The notes under the pieces: generated by a model
What the model was told of the DNA's origin: nothing
Seen by the model: the letters and a program-made list of their open reading frames with translations, nothing else
Database searches by the model: none
IMG/VR virus record: IMGVR_UViG_3300001450_000284
Location: 1,606-22,732 of that record
DNA from: a virus
Reading direction: 5' to 3' (one strand)
DNA length: 21,127 nucleotides
Shown here: piece by piece, positions 13,297-21,028 of the stretch
How positions within the stretch are numbered: position 1 is the stretch's first letter
Layout of the letters: each line of letters starts with the position of its first letter
Position numbers and translations under genes: made by a program

Positions 13297-14427
13297 TTAA
13301 TCTCCTGAACATCCAGAAACTGCTTGAGTTGCAGCAGTTAAATCGCCAAAGTCTTGAGCATTACCCGGTGTAGATATAGTTACGTATTGAATAACATTAC
13401 TGCCTGCTGAAGCTGCTGTATCATAACCTCCTGCAAAAACGCCTCTTGTAGCATTAGCACAAGCTGCAAGAAGATAAGGAGAAGTAGTTAAGTCTCCAAA
13501 GTCTGTAGCATTACCCGGTGTAGATATGGTTATATATTGTATTACGTTGTTATTATTTTGAGAATTGCCGCCAAATAAACCTCTACTTCCATCACCACAA
13601 CCTGCACTTGCTTGCATAGTACTAAGCAGATCACCGAAGTCTGTTGAGTTTCCTGTGGTAGAAATAGTAACATACTCTATTGAATTTACAGCACCAGACG
13701 AAGAGTCTCCCATGTTAAATACAGCCCTACTTTTACTAGCGGTAGACGCAGAATTTTGTCCTACGATAGCTGCATTTCCAAAATCAGTAGCATTTCCAGT
13801 AGTAGCTATTGTAATATATTCAATAGTATTAACTTTACTACTTTCATTGCCGCCGATAATTAATCCCCTAACATCATTAGACGCACAAGAAAGTCTGTGT
13901 CTATTTGCAGTAAGATTACCGAAGTCTGTAGCATTTCCAGTACTAGCAATTGTAACATAATCTATTACATTTGACTGGCCCCCGGCTGCTATAGTTTCAC
14001 CACCTGCCCAAATACCTCTACTTCCACTAGAACAAGAACCTGATCGTGTTCTAGCTGCAGTTAAATCACCAAAGTCTGTAGCGTTACCCGTAGTTGGTAT
14101 AGCTATATAACTTATTACATTTACATCCGTACCGCTTCCACCTGTATTACCGCCACCAAATAATCCTCTATTACCTATACCTACTTCCAGCAAATTAGTA
14201 TACGTTAATTCGTAAAACTCACTGTTAATATAAACATACGCTTTGTCATCATCTGTATCATACCACACTGCGCCATTAGCAGGACTACTTGGTTCTGCAC
14301 TCTGTGCGTAATGCTCTTGTTTATTTACAGAAGCTAAAGCGACACCATCAATTGTAACACCATCTGGTATGTTTGGCGCACCTGATCCAGCTAAGTTAGT
14401 AACTGTATCTACTTTAATCTTACCCAT
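13297..14427 (-). CDS. Kelch-like propeller fibre, paralogue 1 of 3, 376 aa
   Basis: First of the three propeller genes. The N-terminus carries KVDTVTNLAGSG and, near residue 45, EPSSPANGAVWYDTDDD, followed by YVYINSEFYEL. This module also heads many marine phage fibre-like proteins, as recalled, and probably attaches the propeller to the tail. Six repeats follow; the third lacks the LT-x-A-R element (GNAAIVGQN) and the fourth has GD in place of GG. The start ATG directly abuts the stop of the 1027-aa fibre (TAAATG) with only a weak GGTGG upstream, so translation probably depends on coupling to that gene. It ends CSGD, whose codons form the next gene's ribosome-binding site. Confidence 0.65.
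   Translation of the reverse strand: MGKIKVDTVTNLAGSGAPNIPDGVTIDGVALASVNKQEHYAQSAEPSSPANGAVWYDTDDDKAYVYINSEFYELTYTNLLEVGIGNRGLFGGGNTGGSGTDVNVISYIAIPTTGNATDFGDLTAARTRSGSCSSGSRGIWAGGETIAAGGQSNVIDYVTIASTGNATDFGNLTANRHRLSCASNDVRGLIIGGNESSKVNTIEYITIATTGNATDFGNAAIVGQNSASTASKSRAVFNMGDSSSGAVNSIEYVTISTTGNSTDFGDLLSTMQASAGCGDGSRGLFGGNSQNNNNVIQYITISTPGNATDFGDLTTSPYLLAACANATRGVFAGGYDTAASAGSNVIQYVTISTPGNAQDFGDLTAATQAVSGCSGD
13301..13306 (-). promoter_or_regulatory. Shine-Dalgarno site inside the CSGD ending of paralogue 1
   Basis: AGGAGA lies in the Ser-Gly-Asp codons of the 376-aa gene, seven to eight bases before the ATG of the 363-aa gene. It is the same arrangement as at the next junction. Confidence 0.75.
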
Positions 14428-17400
14428 TTATACCACCGCCCATCTTGATCCTGAAGGTACTGTAACTGTAACACCTGATGCTATGCTTACAGGACCAGCA
14501 CTTACTGCATTTTTATTACTTGTAATTGTGTAGTTAGTAGAAACTGTTTGACCATTCTCGTAAAATATATCGTTTACAGCACCTGCCGCTACCTCAGCCC
14601 ATGTTAAACCACCAGTATTACCCGACTGTGCCGAAAGAAAATAACCATTTACTGCACTATTAGAAACTTTTAAGTTAGCTTCATCAACAATGTTATCGGC
14701 AATAACAGTCGCACCATCTGCTGTACTGGTGACTTCACCTGAATGATTTGGATGAACATAGTTATTTGCTTCAGCCCAAGTTAAACCACCAGTATTACCA
14801 GATTGTGCTGAAAGAAAATAGCCATTACTAGGACTGTTACTAACTTTTAGGTTGGCCTCATCTACTATATTGTTGGCAATAACAGTTGCACCATCTGATG
14901 ATGAAGTAACCTCACCTGTGTGATTAGGGTGGGTGTAACTACTTGTAGCAGCAAAAGATAATACACCTGAACCGTTTGTAGTTAGTACTTGTCCATTAGA
15001 ACCGTCAGTCGCAGGTAAAACAAACGATGGATTACCACTAAATGCGCTATGTGCTGGAGCCTTTAATTCAAGGTAGTGTGCATTATTTGACTCACAATAG
15101 AACCGTATGGCTGCAACACTGCCTGTGCCTGTGCGAATACTTACAAGACCATCTTGTAGGGTTACACCACCACTAGAACCATTCCCACCAAATGTTGCAC
15201 TACTGCTGTTGCTTAATGCAACTGTACCTGTAGCATTAGGGAAGGTAATTGTACGGTCAGCCGTAGGGTTTGTAAAAGCTACAGTAGTATCATTGCCATC
15301 TGCACCAGAACCTTCTACAGTAAAGCCTGAGTCGTTAAGATGCATACCTGTTATAATAGGACTTGTTATTGTTTTATTAGTAAGTGTTTTAGTTGTAGCT
15401 GAGAAGTATGTGTCTAATAAGTCTACATCACGATAACCGATATTGTTACCATTGTCAAATACTAATAGGGCATCATTATTAGCTATTGCGGTACTTGTGT
15501 CTACACTTACAGCAGAAAAGTCAGCTACAGTGTTTAACTCTGCACCTGTAGCATTAAGACCTGTTACGTTATTAGATGACGCAGCTACACTATCTACATA
15601 AGCCTTTACAGATTGTTGTGTTGGAATAAGTACTGCACTGTTAGAAGACATGTTATCTTCATCTACAAATGCGGTAGCAGTTATAGTGCCATCCGTAATA
15701 CTACCAAAGGATACCGTGCCACCAGTTATAGTGCCTGTAGTTGTAATAGCACTTGAACCATTGTCAATAGCTCCAAAGCCGCTTGTAATACTACCACTAT
15801 TAAGTGCGCCTACTGTTGTAGCAGCAGTAGTCACAAGGTTAGGCATAGCTGTTATTTCATCATCAAAGTATGCAGCTAGGTCTGTTACAGCAACCTGTAC
15901 CATAGTGCCGCTATCATTCATTACAACACGGTCAGCGTCAGCTACGGTTGTTGATGTTGCGGATGTACCACCATCTATAATGTTTAGTTCAGCAGGTGTA
16001 GCTGTAATCGCTGTATTACTTGCTGCAGCTAATACAGGAACAGTACCCGACTGATTAGGAAGATTGATTGTACGGTCTGCTGTTGGGTCTACAATAGTTA
16101 GAGTAGTCTCATGGTCATCTGGTGTAGCACCCTCAAATACAATCGCATTCTGTGCATTAATAGTTACTGTATCTACAACAGTCTGTGTACCTGATACTGT
16201 CAAGTTACCTGAAACAATGAGGTCTTGCGATACAGTTACGTTACCACCAGCAGCAATAGACACTGCATCAGTATCACTAGCGGAACCTATATTACCACCG
16301 TCACCGATAATAATATTACCACCTGTAATGTTACCAGTAGTTGTGATTGTGCTAGAGCCGGTATTTATTGTACCAAAACCACTTGTGATGCTACCACTGT
16401 TTAATGCACCGACAGCAGTAACACTACTAAGAATACCTAAGTTACCACCTAAATACGTAGTTAAATTAGTCATGGCAACTTGCTTCATAGTGCCATTGTC
16501 GTTGACTACGACTCTATCTGCATCTACTAGAGTAATAGCAGAAGCTGAGGTATCGCCATCTACAATATTTAGTTCAGCAGCAGTACTAGTAACTGCAGTA
16601 CTAGCAATAGAAAGTGCATCCGTTTCTAGCGTACCATCAATATCAACGTCACCAGATACGTCTAAAGTAGCAGCATCTAGTTCGCCAGTAATTGTTATGT
16701 TTCTTGCGCCAGTAAAATCTTTATTGCCATCTACAACTATTGCTTTAGAAGCTGCAACAGTTCCTGCTGTTACGCCATCTATAGTTTCTAATTCGGCTTC
16801 ATTAATATCAGCAGAACCAATTACAAAACTTGTACCTGTAATTGTTGTGCCAGTTATAGCTGCTGCACTAGCTCCACCAATAACAGCACCATCAATAGAA
16901 CCGCCATTAATATCTGCCGTGTCAGCTACAAGAGCGTCAATGTTAGCAGTACCGTCAATGTACAGATTACGCCACTCAGAGCCTACAGCACCTAAGTCGT
17001 ATGTATCGTCAGCAGAAGGTAATAGAGGAGAGGCTACATCTGCAGTAATTGTAACTGTGTCACTTGCAGCATTGCCAAGTGTAGTGTTTCCATTTACTGT
17101 AAGATTTCCTGTAAGGGTAGAGTTAGTGTCTACTTGCAATACATCTATTGTGGCTGTACCATCAAGATATAAATCTTTAAACTGCAGGCTAGACGTACCT
17201 AAGTCAATATCATTGTTAGTGACAGGAACTACTGCACCGTCTTGAATACGTATCTGCTCTACAGCAGAGGTAGACACTTGTACAAAGACACCGACACGAT
17301 TGTTTGTTGTGTCAATTGCTACTTTGTTTAGTGCGTCTGAATCAGCAATTAAAGGTACATATGCACCCTCTGCTGTAGTACCATCGTGCTTATGCCCTGT

Positions 17401-17511
17401 GCTTGCGCTAAAGGCATCCCGAAGAGCATTGTATTCTATGTTAAGCGGATTAGCACGTACAACAGCCGTTGCAATAATATCTGCTGAAGATTGTCTTGTA
17501 TATCCTGCCAC
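14428..17511 (-). CDS. Long tail fibre/appendage protein, 1027 aa, GTG start
   Basis: Residues 1-60 are a recognisable marine phage fibre N-terminus: MAGYTRQSSADI, a helix with LNIEYNALRDAF, then the GHKHDGT motif. The shaft is Thr/Ser/Asn/Asp-rich beta-repeat sequence with two D-L-G ... L-Y-(I/L)-D-G-T-A units, paired (T/P)-AELNI-(V/I)-DG blocks at about 312 and 507, and two TADRTI-x-(L/F)-PN-x-x-GTV units. Residues 861-973 are a near-identical 59-residue tandem repeat (HPNH...LTWAE). No chaperone-protease (S74) end was seen; the C-terminus is a short beta domain ending SRWAVV. The GTG start (17509-17511) has AGGAGA (17518-17523) within the last codons of the nozzle gene. Probably a trimeric fibre attached to the tail. 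Confidence 0.75.
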   Translation of the reverse strand: MAGYTRQSSADIIATAVVRANPLNIEYNALRDAFSASTGHKHDGTTAEGAYVPLIADSDALNKVAIDTTNNRVGVFVQVSTSAVEQIRIQDGAVVPVTNNDIDLGTSSLQFKDLYLDGTATIDVLQVDTNSTLTGNLTVNGNTTLGNAASDTVTITADVASPLLPSADDTYDLGAVGSEWRNLYIDGTANIDALVADTADINGGSIDGAVIGGASAAAITGTTITGTSFVIGSADINEAELETIDGVTAGTVAASKAIVVDGNKDFTGARNITITGELDAATLDVSGDVDIDGTLETDALSIASTAVTSTAAELNIVDGDTSASAITLVDADRVVVNDNGTMKQVAMTNLTTYLGGNLGILSSVTAVGALNSGSITSGFGTINTGSSTITTTGNITGGNIIIGDGGNIGSASDTDAVSIAAGGNVTVSQDLIVSGNLTVSGTQTVVDTVTINAQNAIVFEGATPDDHETTLTIVDPTADRTINLPNQSGTVPVLAAASNTAITATPAELNIIDGGTSATSTTVADADRVVMNDSGTMVQVAVTDLAAYFDDEITAMPNLVTTAATTVGALNSGSITSGFGAIDNGSSAITTTGTITGGTVSFGSITDGTITATAFVDEDNMSSNSAVLIPTQQSVKAYVDSVAASSNNVTGLNATGAELNTVADFSAVSVDTSTAIANNDALLVFDNGNNIGYRDVDLLDTYFSATTKTLTNKTITSPIITGMHLNDSGFTVEGSGADGNDTTVAFTNPTADRTITFPNATGTVALSNSSSATFGGNGSSGGVTLQDGLVSIRTGTGSVAAIRFYCESNNAHYLELKAPAHSAFSGNPSFVLPATDGSNGQVLTTNGSGVLSFAATSSYTHPNHTGEVTSSSDGATVIANNIVDEANLKVSNSPSNGYFLSAQSGNTGGLTWAEANNYVHPNHSGEVTSTADGATVIADNIVDEANLKVSNSAVNGYFLSAQSGNTGGLTWAEVAAGAVNDIFYENGQTVSTNYTITSNKNAVSAGPVSIASGVTVTVPSGSRWAVV
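14593..14931 (-). repeat. 177-bp tandem direct repeat in the fibre gene
   Basis: Two copies (14755-14931 and 14593-14754) encode residues 861-919 and 920-973 of the fibre. Both run from HPNH(T/S)GEVTS to GLTWAE, with only a few replacements (for example SSSD versus STAD, and SPSN versus SAVN). Third-position differences are more numerous, so selection has kept the protein repeat. Confidence 0.9.
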
Positions 17512-17514
17512 TTG

Positions 17515-19647
17515 TTATCTCCTATCCCCTGTTCCATACAATATTGATACAGCCTGTATGGTATGGCTGGGGCTTGTACTGTTGGTAACATAAGATACTG
17601 AAATAGAATCACCTGAGCCACTTATGTTAGTACTACGAATTGGTGTAGGGTTTCCATCATAGATGTCTGTGTCATCGTAGATAGTTGAACTTGCATCAAA
17701 TAAAGAAGCAGCACCTGCGGTAGTTAATTCAACGTTTGCAGGTGTAGAAATTTCTGCATCACCAAAATTATATTCTAAACCTACGGCTATTGTTGATGCA
17801 CCCTCTGATTTAAGAAAGGTTTTAACTCTGTAAAATACTTTACGTAATTCTGGGTCTTGCATAAAGTAAAAGGGAGTTTGATAAACGCTTAATATATTGC
17901 TCCCGCCAAACGAACTACCTTCTTCTTGTTTGAATACTTTACCAGTAGTATCTCCATGAAGAACGAACTCAAACTGTCCTACATATCCACTGGCTACTGC
18001 TGTTGCTTCAATCCCTACAAGCTGACTATATTCAAATGTAGACTGCGCTGAAGAACTTTTACGTATAGCTGCTAGCAAAGATAAAGAAGTGTTAGCCTCA
18101 AAGAATAATCTAAACTGGGATTTTCTACGAATTACTAAAGCTTTTAATTTAGTTACGTCTTCGTTTTCCGTATAGTTTTCAAATGTTTTTTGTATCTCAC
18201 GTGATACTGTTTCAAGTTCAACGTCACCAATCCTAGAGGTTCCTGAAATAGGTCTAATGCCATCTGGACCAAGAAAAATAATGTCTCCACCAAACTCTAC
18301 TACAGTGTCGGGAGCAACACAACCCAAGTCATTAGTGACATTTTCTACACTAAAGTTAGAGTAATTATCCCCAACAATACGTTTAATTTGATTCTGACCA
18401 AATACATATAGTTGATTACGAAAAGACTTTAACTGTGTTATTGTAAAACCTATGTTAATAACACCTGCTCCATTTGCAGGATCAAAGTCTGTGTCTACGT
18501 TAGGAGAAGAAAAGTAAATATTAAAAGGTTCGTCAGGGTCTCCAGCTAACCAGAGGTGATTTGAAAATGCACTAGAAAATTTAGGATTGTTAGGTGCGTT
18601 AGTATGTGTAATTTGTATGTATGCAGTTCCATTATACTTAGCTGCTGGATTTATACCATCCGTTATTAACAATATTTCTTCAGACCAATTATACCTTTCA
18701 AAACGTATAATGTCAACCCCCGTCATAGTAGGGCTAGCGGGTCTATGTTGTCCTGCACCTGAACCTACCGTAATGGCTGCAGCAGTTCCAGCACTTACGG
18801 CTATTTGTGTAATTGTGTTAAAGTATCCAGTACTATTTACTGTGCTATTATTTGGCCCTGCTACAACTTCTACTAAAGCTACCCCTGAAGAGTTTGTCCC
18901 TGTTATAGTAAAATTTTTACCCGACTCGTTTCCTGTACCTGTAATAGTAACTTGTCTAGGTTGTTGTGCTGCAGAAGTTGTAAAGTTTACACTGCCACTG
19001 TCTGCTAAAGCACCGTTTATAGTTAGATTACCAGAACCGCCCGGAGTTTGAGATGCACATACACCATCAGGATCGTTAGCAACTAAGTCAGTATTTACAG
19101 TAGTCCAACCTATAACAGTAGGGGTACTTGCTACAGTGCCTGCTGCACTAGATGTACCGCCTGTGATTACGTTAGCTGCAGCAAAAATATTGGTAGGTAG
19201 TCTGCCAAAGTTTAGTACAATAGCATTTGCTGCTATAGATATTACTGTGCCGGTTGCAACGACTGCAGTAGCGTCAGATGAACTAACTACACCTGTAACC
19301 GTTTCTCCTACACTAAAACTAGAACCTTGTCCTGATCCTAAAGCCACAGTGTAGTAATGATTGTAGAAATGCAGATACTTATTTCCTGAAGATGGTGTTC
19401 TACAACCTAGTATGCCTTGATTTATTTCGCCATTTACTGCTAGACCTAGAACCTTACCTGTGCCGGGTAATGTTTCATAAGAGTTTGCATAACCGCTTAT
19501 ACGTCTATAGCCACCCTCAAGAGAAGGCTCCATATTAATTAAGCGTATGGCACTGCCAGATAAAGCATTACTTTGAGTAAGAGGGTCAACATTAGTGACA
19601 AGCCCTCCTGAACAAACAGAGACAAAGGTTTGTAGATTGTCTGCCAT
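17515..19647 (-). CDS. T7 gp12-like tail nozzle protein with inserted Ig-like domains, 710 aa
   Basis: Tail tube/nozzle protein forming the distal part of the short tail. The N-terminal signature GGLVTNVDPLTQ (14-25) and LEGGYRRISGY (43-53) is typical of this class in marine podoviruses. Propeller-type sequence resumes near 310 with VDIIRFERYN and continues through LKSFRNQLYVFG and GDIIFLGPDGIRPISG (454-469). Between them are two inserts: 107-175, with paired GETVTG/ITGGTSSAAGT elements, and 203-300, an Ig-like stretch (PRQVTITGTGNESGKNFTI). The latter kind of domain recurs in marine phage tail proteins. It follows the adaptor gene closely, as in T7 (gp11-gp12). Its last codons carry the fibre gene's Shine-Dalgarno site. 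Confidence 0.75.
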   Translation of the reverse strand: MADNLQTFVSVCSGGLVTNVDPLTQSNALSGSAIRLINMEPSLEGGYRRISGYANSYETLPGTGKVLGLAVNGEINQGILGCRTPSSGNKYLHFYNHYYTVALGSGQGSSFSVGETVTGVVSSSDATAVVATGTVISIAANAIVLNFGRLPTNIFAAANVITGGTSSAAGTVASTPTVIGWTTVNTDLVANDPDGVCASQTPGGSGNLTINGALADSGSVNFTTSAAQQPRQVTITGTGNESGKNFTITGTNSSGVALVEVVAGPNNSTVNSTGYFNTITQIAVSAGTAAAITVGSGAGQHRPASPTMTGVDIIRFERYNWSEEILLITDGINPAAKYNGTAYIQITHTNAPNNPKFSSAFSNHLWLAGDPDEPFNIYFSSPNVDTDFDPANGAGVINIGFTITQLKSFRNQLYVFGQNQIKRIVGDNYSNFSVENVTNDLGCVAPDTVVEFGGDIIFLGPDGIRPISGTSRIGDVELETVSREIQKTFENYTENEDVTKLKALVIRRKSQFRLFFEANTSLSLLAAIRKSSSAQSTFEYSQLVGIEATAVASGYVGQFEFVLHGDTTGKVFKQEEGSSFGGSNILSVYQTPFYFMQDPELRKVFYRVKTFLKSEGASTIAVGLEYNFGDAEISTPANVELTTAGAASLFDASSTIYDDTDIYDGNPTPIRSTNISGSGDSISVSYVTNSTSPSHTIQAVSILYGTGDRR

Positions 19648-19649
19648 TC

Positions 19650-20366
19650 TTAAATTCTATCAACAATTGCACTAGAAGTAGATCGTTGTAACATTGTAGA
19701 TATAACATTAATATGTTGATCTAAAACTAATCTTCGCATCATTTTTATACCGTCTTCAAATTTAACACTGTGCATATTTGCACTCTGCTCATTTGATCTG
19801 AATATCATCATGTACATCATAGCACCGTCAAGAATTACATGTTTAAATCTGTCTGGTATAATTGATACATCATCATGTAAGACTATATCAGCAGGAAACT
19901 TAAAGTATCTATACTCAACTACGTAAGCTGCATCAGGAACAGGGGTAACACCAAACTTTGTATCTTGCGTTGTATAAACATATTCAGGATCGCCTCTTCC
20001 ACCCTCACCGCTTACTTCTTCATTACTTCTGTACTTGGTTAGATACTGATCATAAGTAAGTAGTTTTAGTTTTTTGGGTATGTTATTTTTTGATGTAAGG
20101 CGTTTAATAAAAAAAGTATCCCAGTCTGCTTTTGAATAATCAGCAGGAAAAGAATACGCACCCGTACCTGCAGTTAATGTCTGCTCGTGGGTAACTAAAA
20201 GAAAAGGCCACTCTTGTGCGTCTTGAAGCGTTTGCCTAATAGCAGAATTAATTGCATCCTTAGCTAGTGCCTGTACATTTTTAGCACTAGCAAAACTAGA
20301 CTCATCTATTTGAACTTCGTTTAGCCTACGTAAAAGTTCATTAGTTAGATTAATAAATGTACTCAT
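19650..20366 (-). CDS. T7 gp11-like tail adaptor (head-tail connector) protein, 238 aa
   Basis: Ring-forming adaptor that sits under the portal and receives the nozzle. The helical opening FINLTNELLRRLNEVQIDE, with a second helix ALAKDAINSAIRQTLQDAQEWPF (read here in two parts: ALAKDAINSA and IRQTLQDAQEWPF), is typical of tubular protein A. The beta region contains GTGAYSFPADYSKADW, and a C-terminal helical part follows PDRFKHVILDGAMMY. Length is slightly above T7 gp11 (196 aa). The order capsid, small proteins, adaptor, nozzle supports the call. The start has AAAAGG upstream at a longer than usual distance, two bases after the previous stop. Confidence 0.75.
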   Translation of the reverse strand: MSTFINLTNELLRRLNEVQIDESSFASAKNVQALAKDAINSAIRQTLQDAQEWPFLLVTHEQTLTAGTGAYSFPADYSKADWDTFFIKRLTSKNNIPKKLKLLTYDQYLTKYRSNEEVSGEGGRGDPEYVYTTQDTKFGVTPVPDAAYVVEYRYFKFPADIVLHDDVSIIPDRFKHVILDGAMMYMMIFRSNEQSANMHSVKFEDGIKMMRRLVLDQHINVISTMLQRSTSSAIVDRI

Positions 20367-20368
20367 TG

Positions 20369-20755
20369 TTATAGCCTTTTAGCAGGTGTAAAATATAGTC
20401 TAGCAGAAAGTGTAGCGTCAAAGTTCTTGCTAGACGTATGCCTAAATATTAATACTTTATCTCCGGCATGTAAAAATAAAGGTCCACCACCAATAAACTG
20501 TGTGCTGCTGTTTGCAGGTATGGCATCTTCGCCTACAAGAAAGGGATATGTATCATCTTCTGCATGATATATTTGAATACCAATATTAGAAGCATCACTA
20601 TTTTTATTAGCCACCATAAGAAAAACTATTTCAGCTTCGTGGCTTTCAGGACAGGTAAACAGTAGGGTAGCATTAGTAGTATCACTAGTAGTACTAGCAG
20701 AATTACCTGTAACTGCAACAAACTTGCTATCTGTTCTGAAGTTAATGCCTGCCAT
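20369..20755 (-). CDS. Small beta-sandwich structural protein, 128 aa
   Basis: Almost entirely beta-type sequence: alternating hydrophobics in EAEIVFLMVANKN, IGIQIYHAEDD, HAGDKVLIFRHTS and TLSARLYFTPAKRL, with no long helix. The position between the probable capsid gene and the adaptor, and the jelly-roll-like composition, suggest a head decoration, head-completion or tail-connector protein. No specific family was recognised. The ATG directly abuts the stop of the upstream 70-aa gene (TAAATG) and no Shine-Dalgarno site is evident, so expression probably depends on translational coupling. That is notable for a protein that might be needed in many copies. Confidence 0.6.
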   Translation of the reverse strand: MAGINFRTDSKFVAVTGNSASTTSDTTNATLLFTCPESHEAEIVFLMVANKNSDASNIGIQIYHAEDDTYPFLVGEDAIPANSSTQFIGGGPLFLHAGDKVLIFRHTSSKNFDATLSARLYFTPAKRL

Positions 20756-20968
20756 TTAATTATTCTTTTTACGCTCTAAATTATTTACGATTGTTACAGG
20801 ATTAACATACTTCTTTAATAGTCCACCTTTAGACAAACCCATAGCTGCAGATGTACCCCTAGAGGACATCATGCCCTGTGGCGCACGTGTAGCAGATGGA
20901 CGGTACTTACTGTTTTCTTGTTCAGGAGTTCCTATACCACCCAAAGCATATTTTTTAATTTTGCGCAT
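20756..20968 (-). CDS. Small basic disordered protein, 70 aa, with glycine-pair motifs
   Basis: A very basic, low-hydrophobicity protein starting MRKIKKYALGGIGTPEQE, with a Ser/Arg-rich middle and SKGGLLKKYVNP near residues 47-58. The two x-G-G-hydrophobic elements resemble those in the 976-aa and 79-aa proteins. GAGGA is placed about eight bases before the ATG. The gene lies between the capsid-end hairpin and the 128-aa gene. It may be a DNA- or capsid-lining assembly peptide, but this is inference from charge and location only. No family was recognised. Confidence 0.6.
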   Translation of the reverse strand: MRKIKKYALGGIGTPEQENSKYRPSATRAPQGMMSSRGTSAAMGLSKGGLLKKYVNPVTIVNNLERKKNN

Positions 20969-20990
20969 TTATAAATCCTCTAATGTGTAA

Positions 20991-21020
20991 CTAAAGGGCC
21001 ACCCGAAAGCAGCCCTCTAG
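20991..21020 (-). terminator. Hairpin after the probable capsid gene, weak terminator or mRNA-end element
   Basis: On the minus strand CTAGAGGGC pairs with GCCCTTTAG (nine pairs, one G-U), with further wobble pairing inside. It begins nine bases after the capsid stop. The stem is strong, but the following TTACAC is not a T-tract, so full termination is unlikely. A partial terminator or 3'-end stabiliser separating high capsid expression from the downstream genes fits phage practice. Confidence 0.5.
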
Positions 21021-21028
21021 TGTTTTAT

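Noticed and set aside
11095-14427. Diversity-generating retroelement acting on the propeller repeats
   Set aside because: Repeats differ in a way expected from paralogy; no reverse transcriptase, template/variable repeat pair or adenine-biased differences were seen in the window.
16064-17245. 393-codon open frame on the plus strand opposite the fibre gene
   Set aside because: It is the antisense shadow of Thr/Val/Asp-rich repeat coding; the product is low-complexity Val/Ser/Pro, there is no ribosome site, and the minus-strand frame is clearly the real gene.
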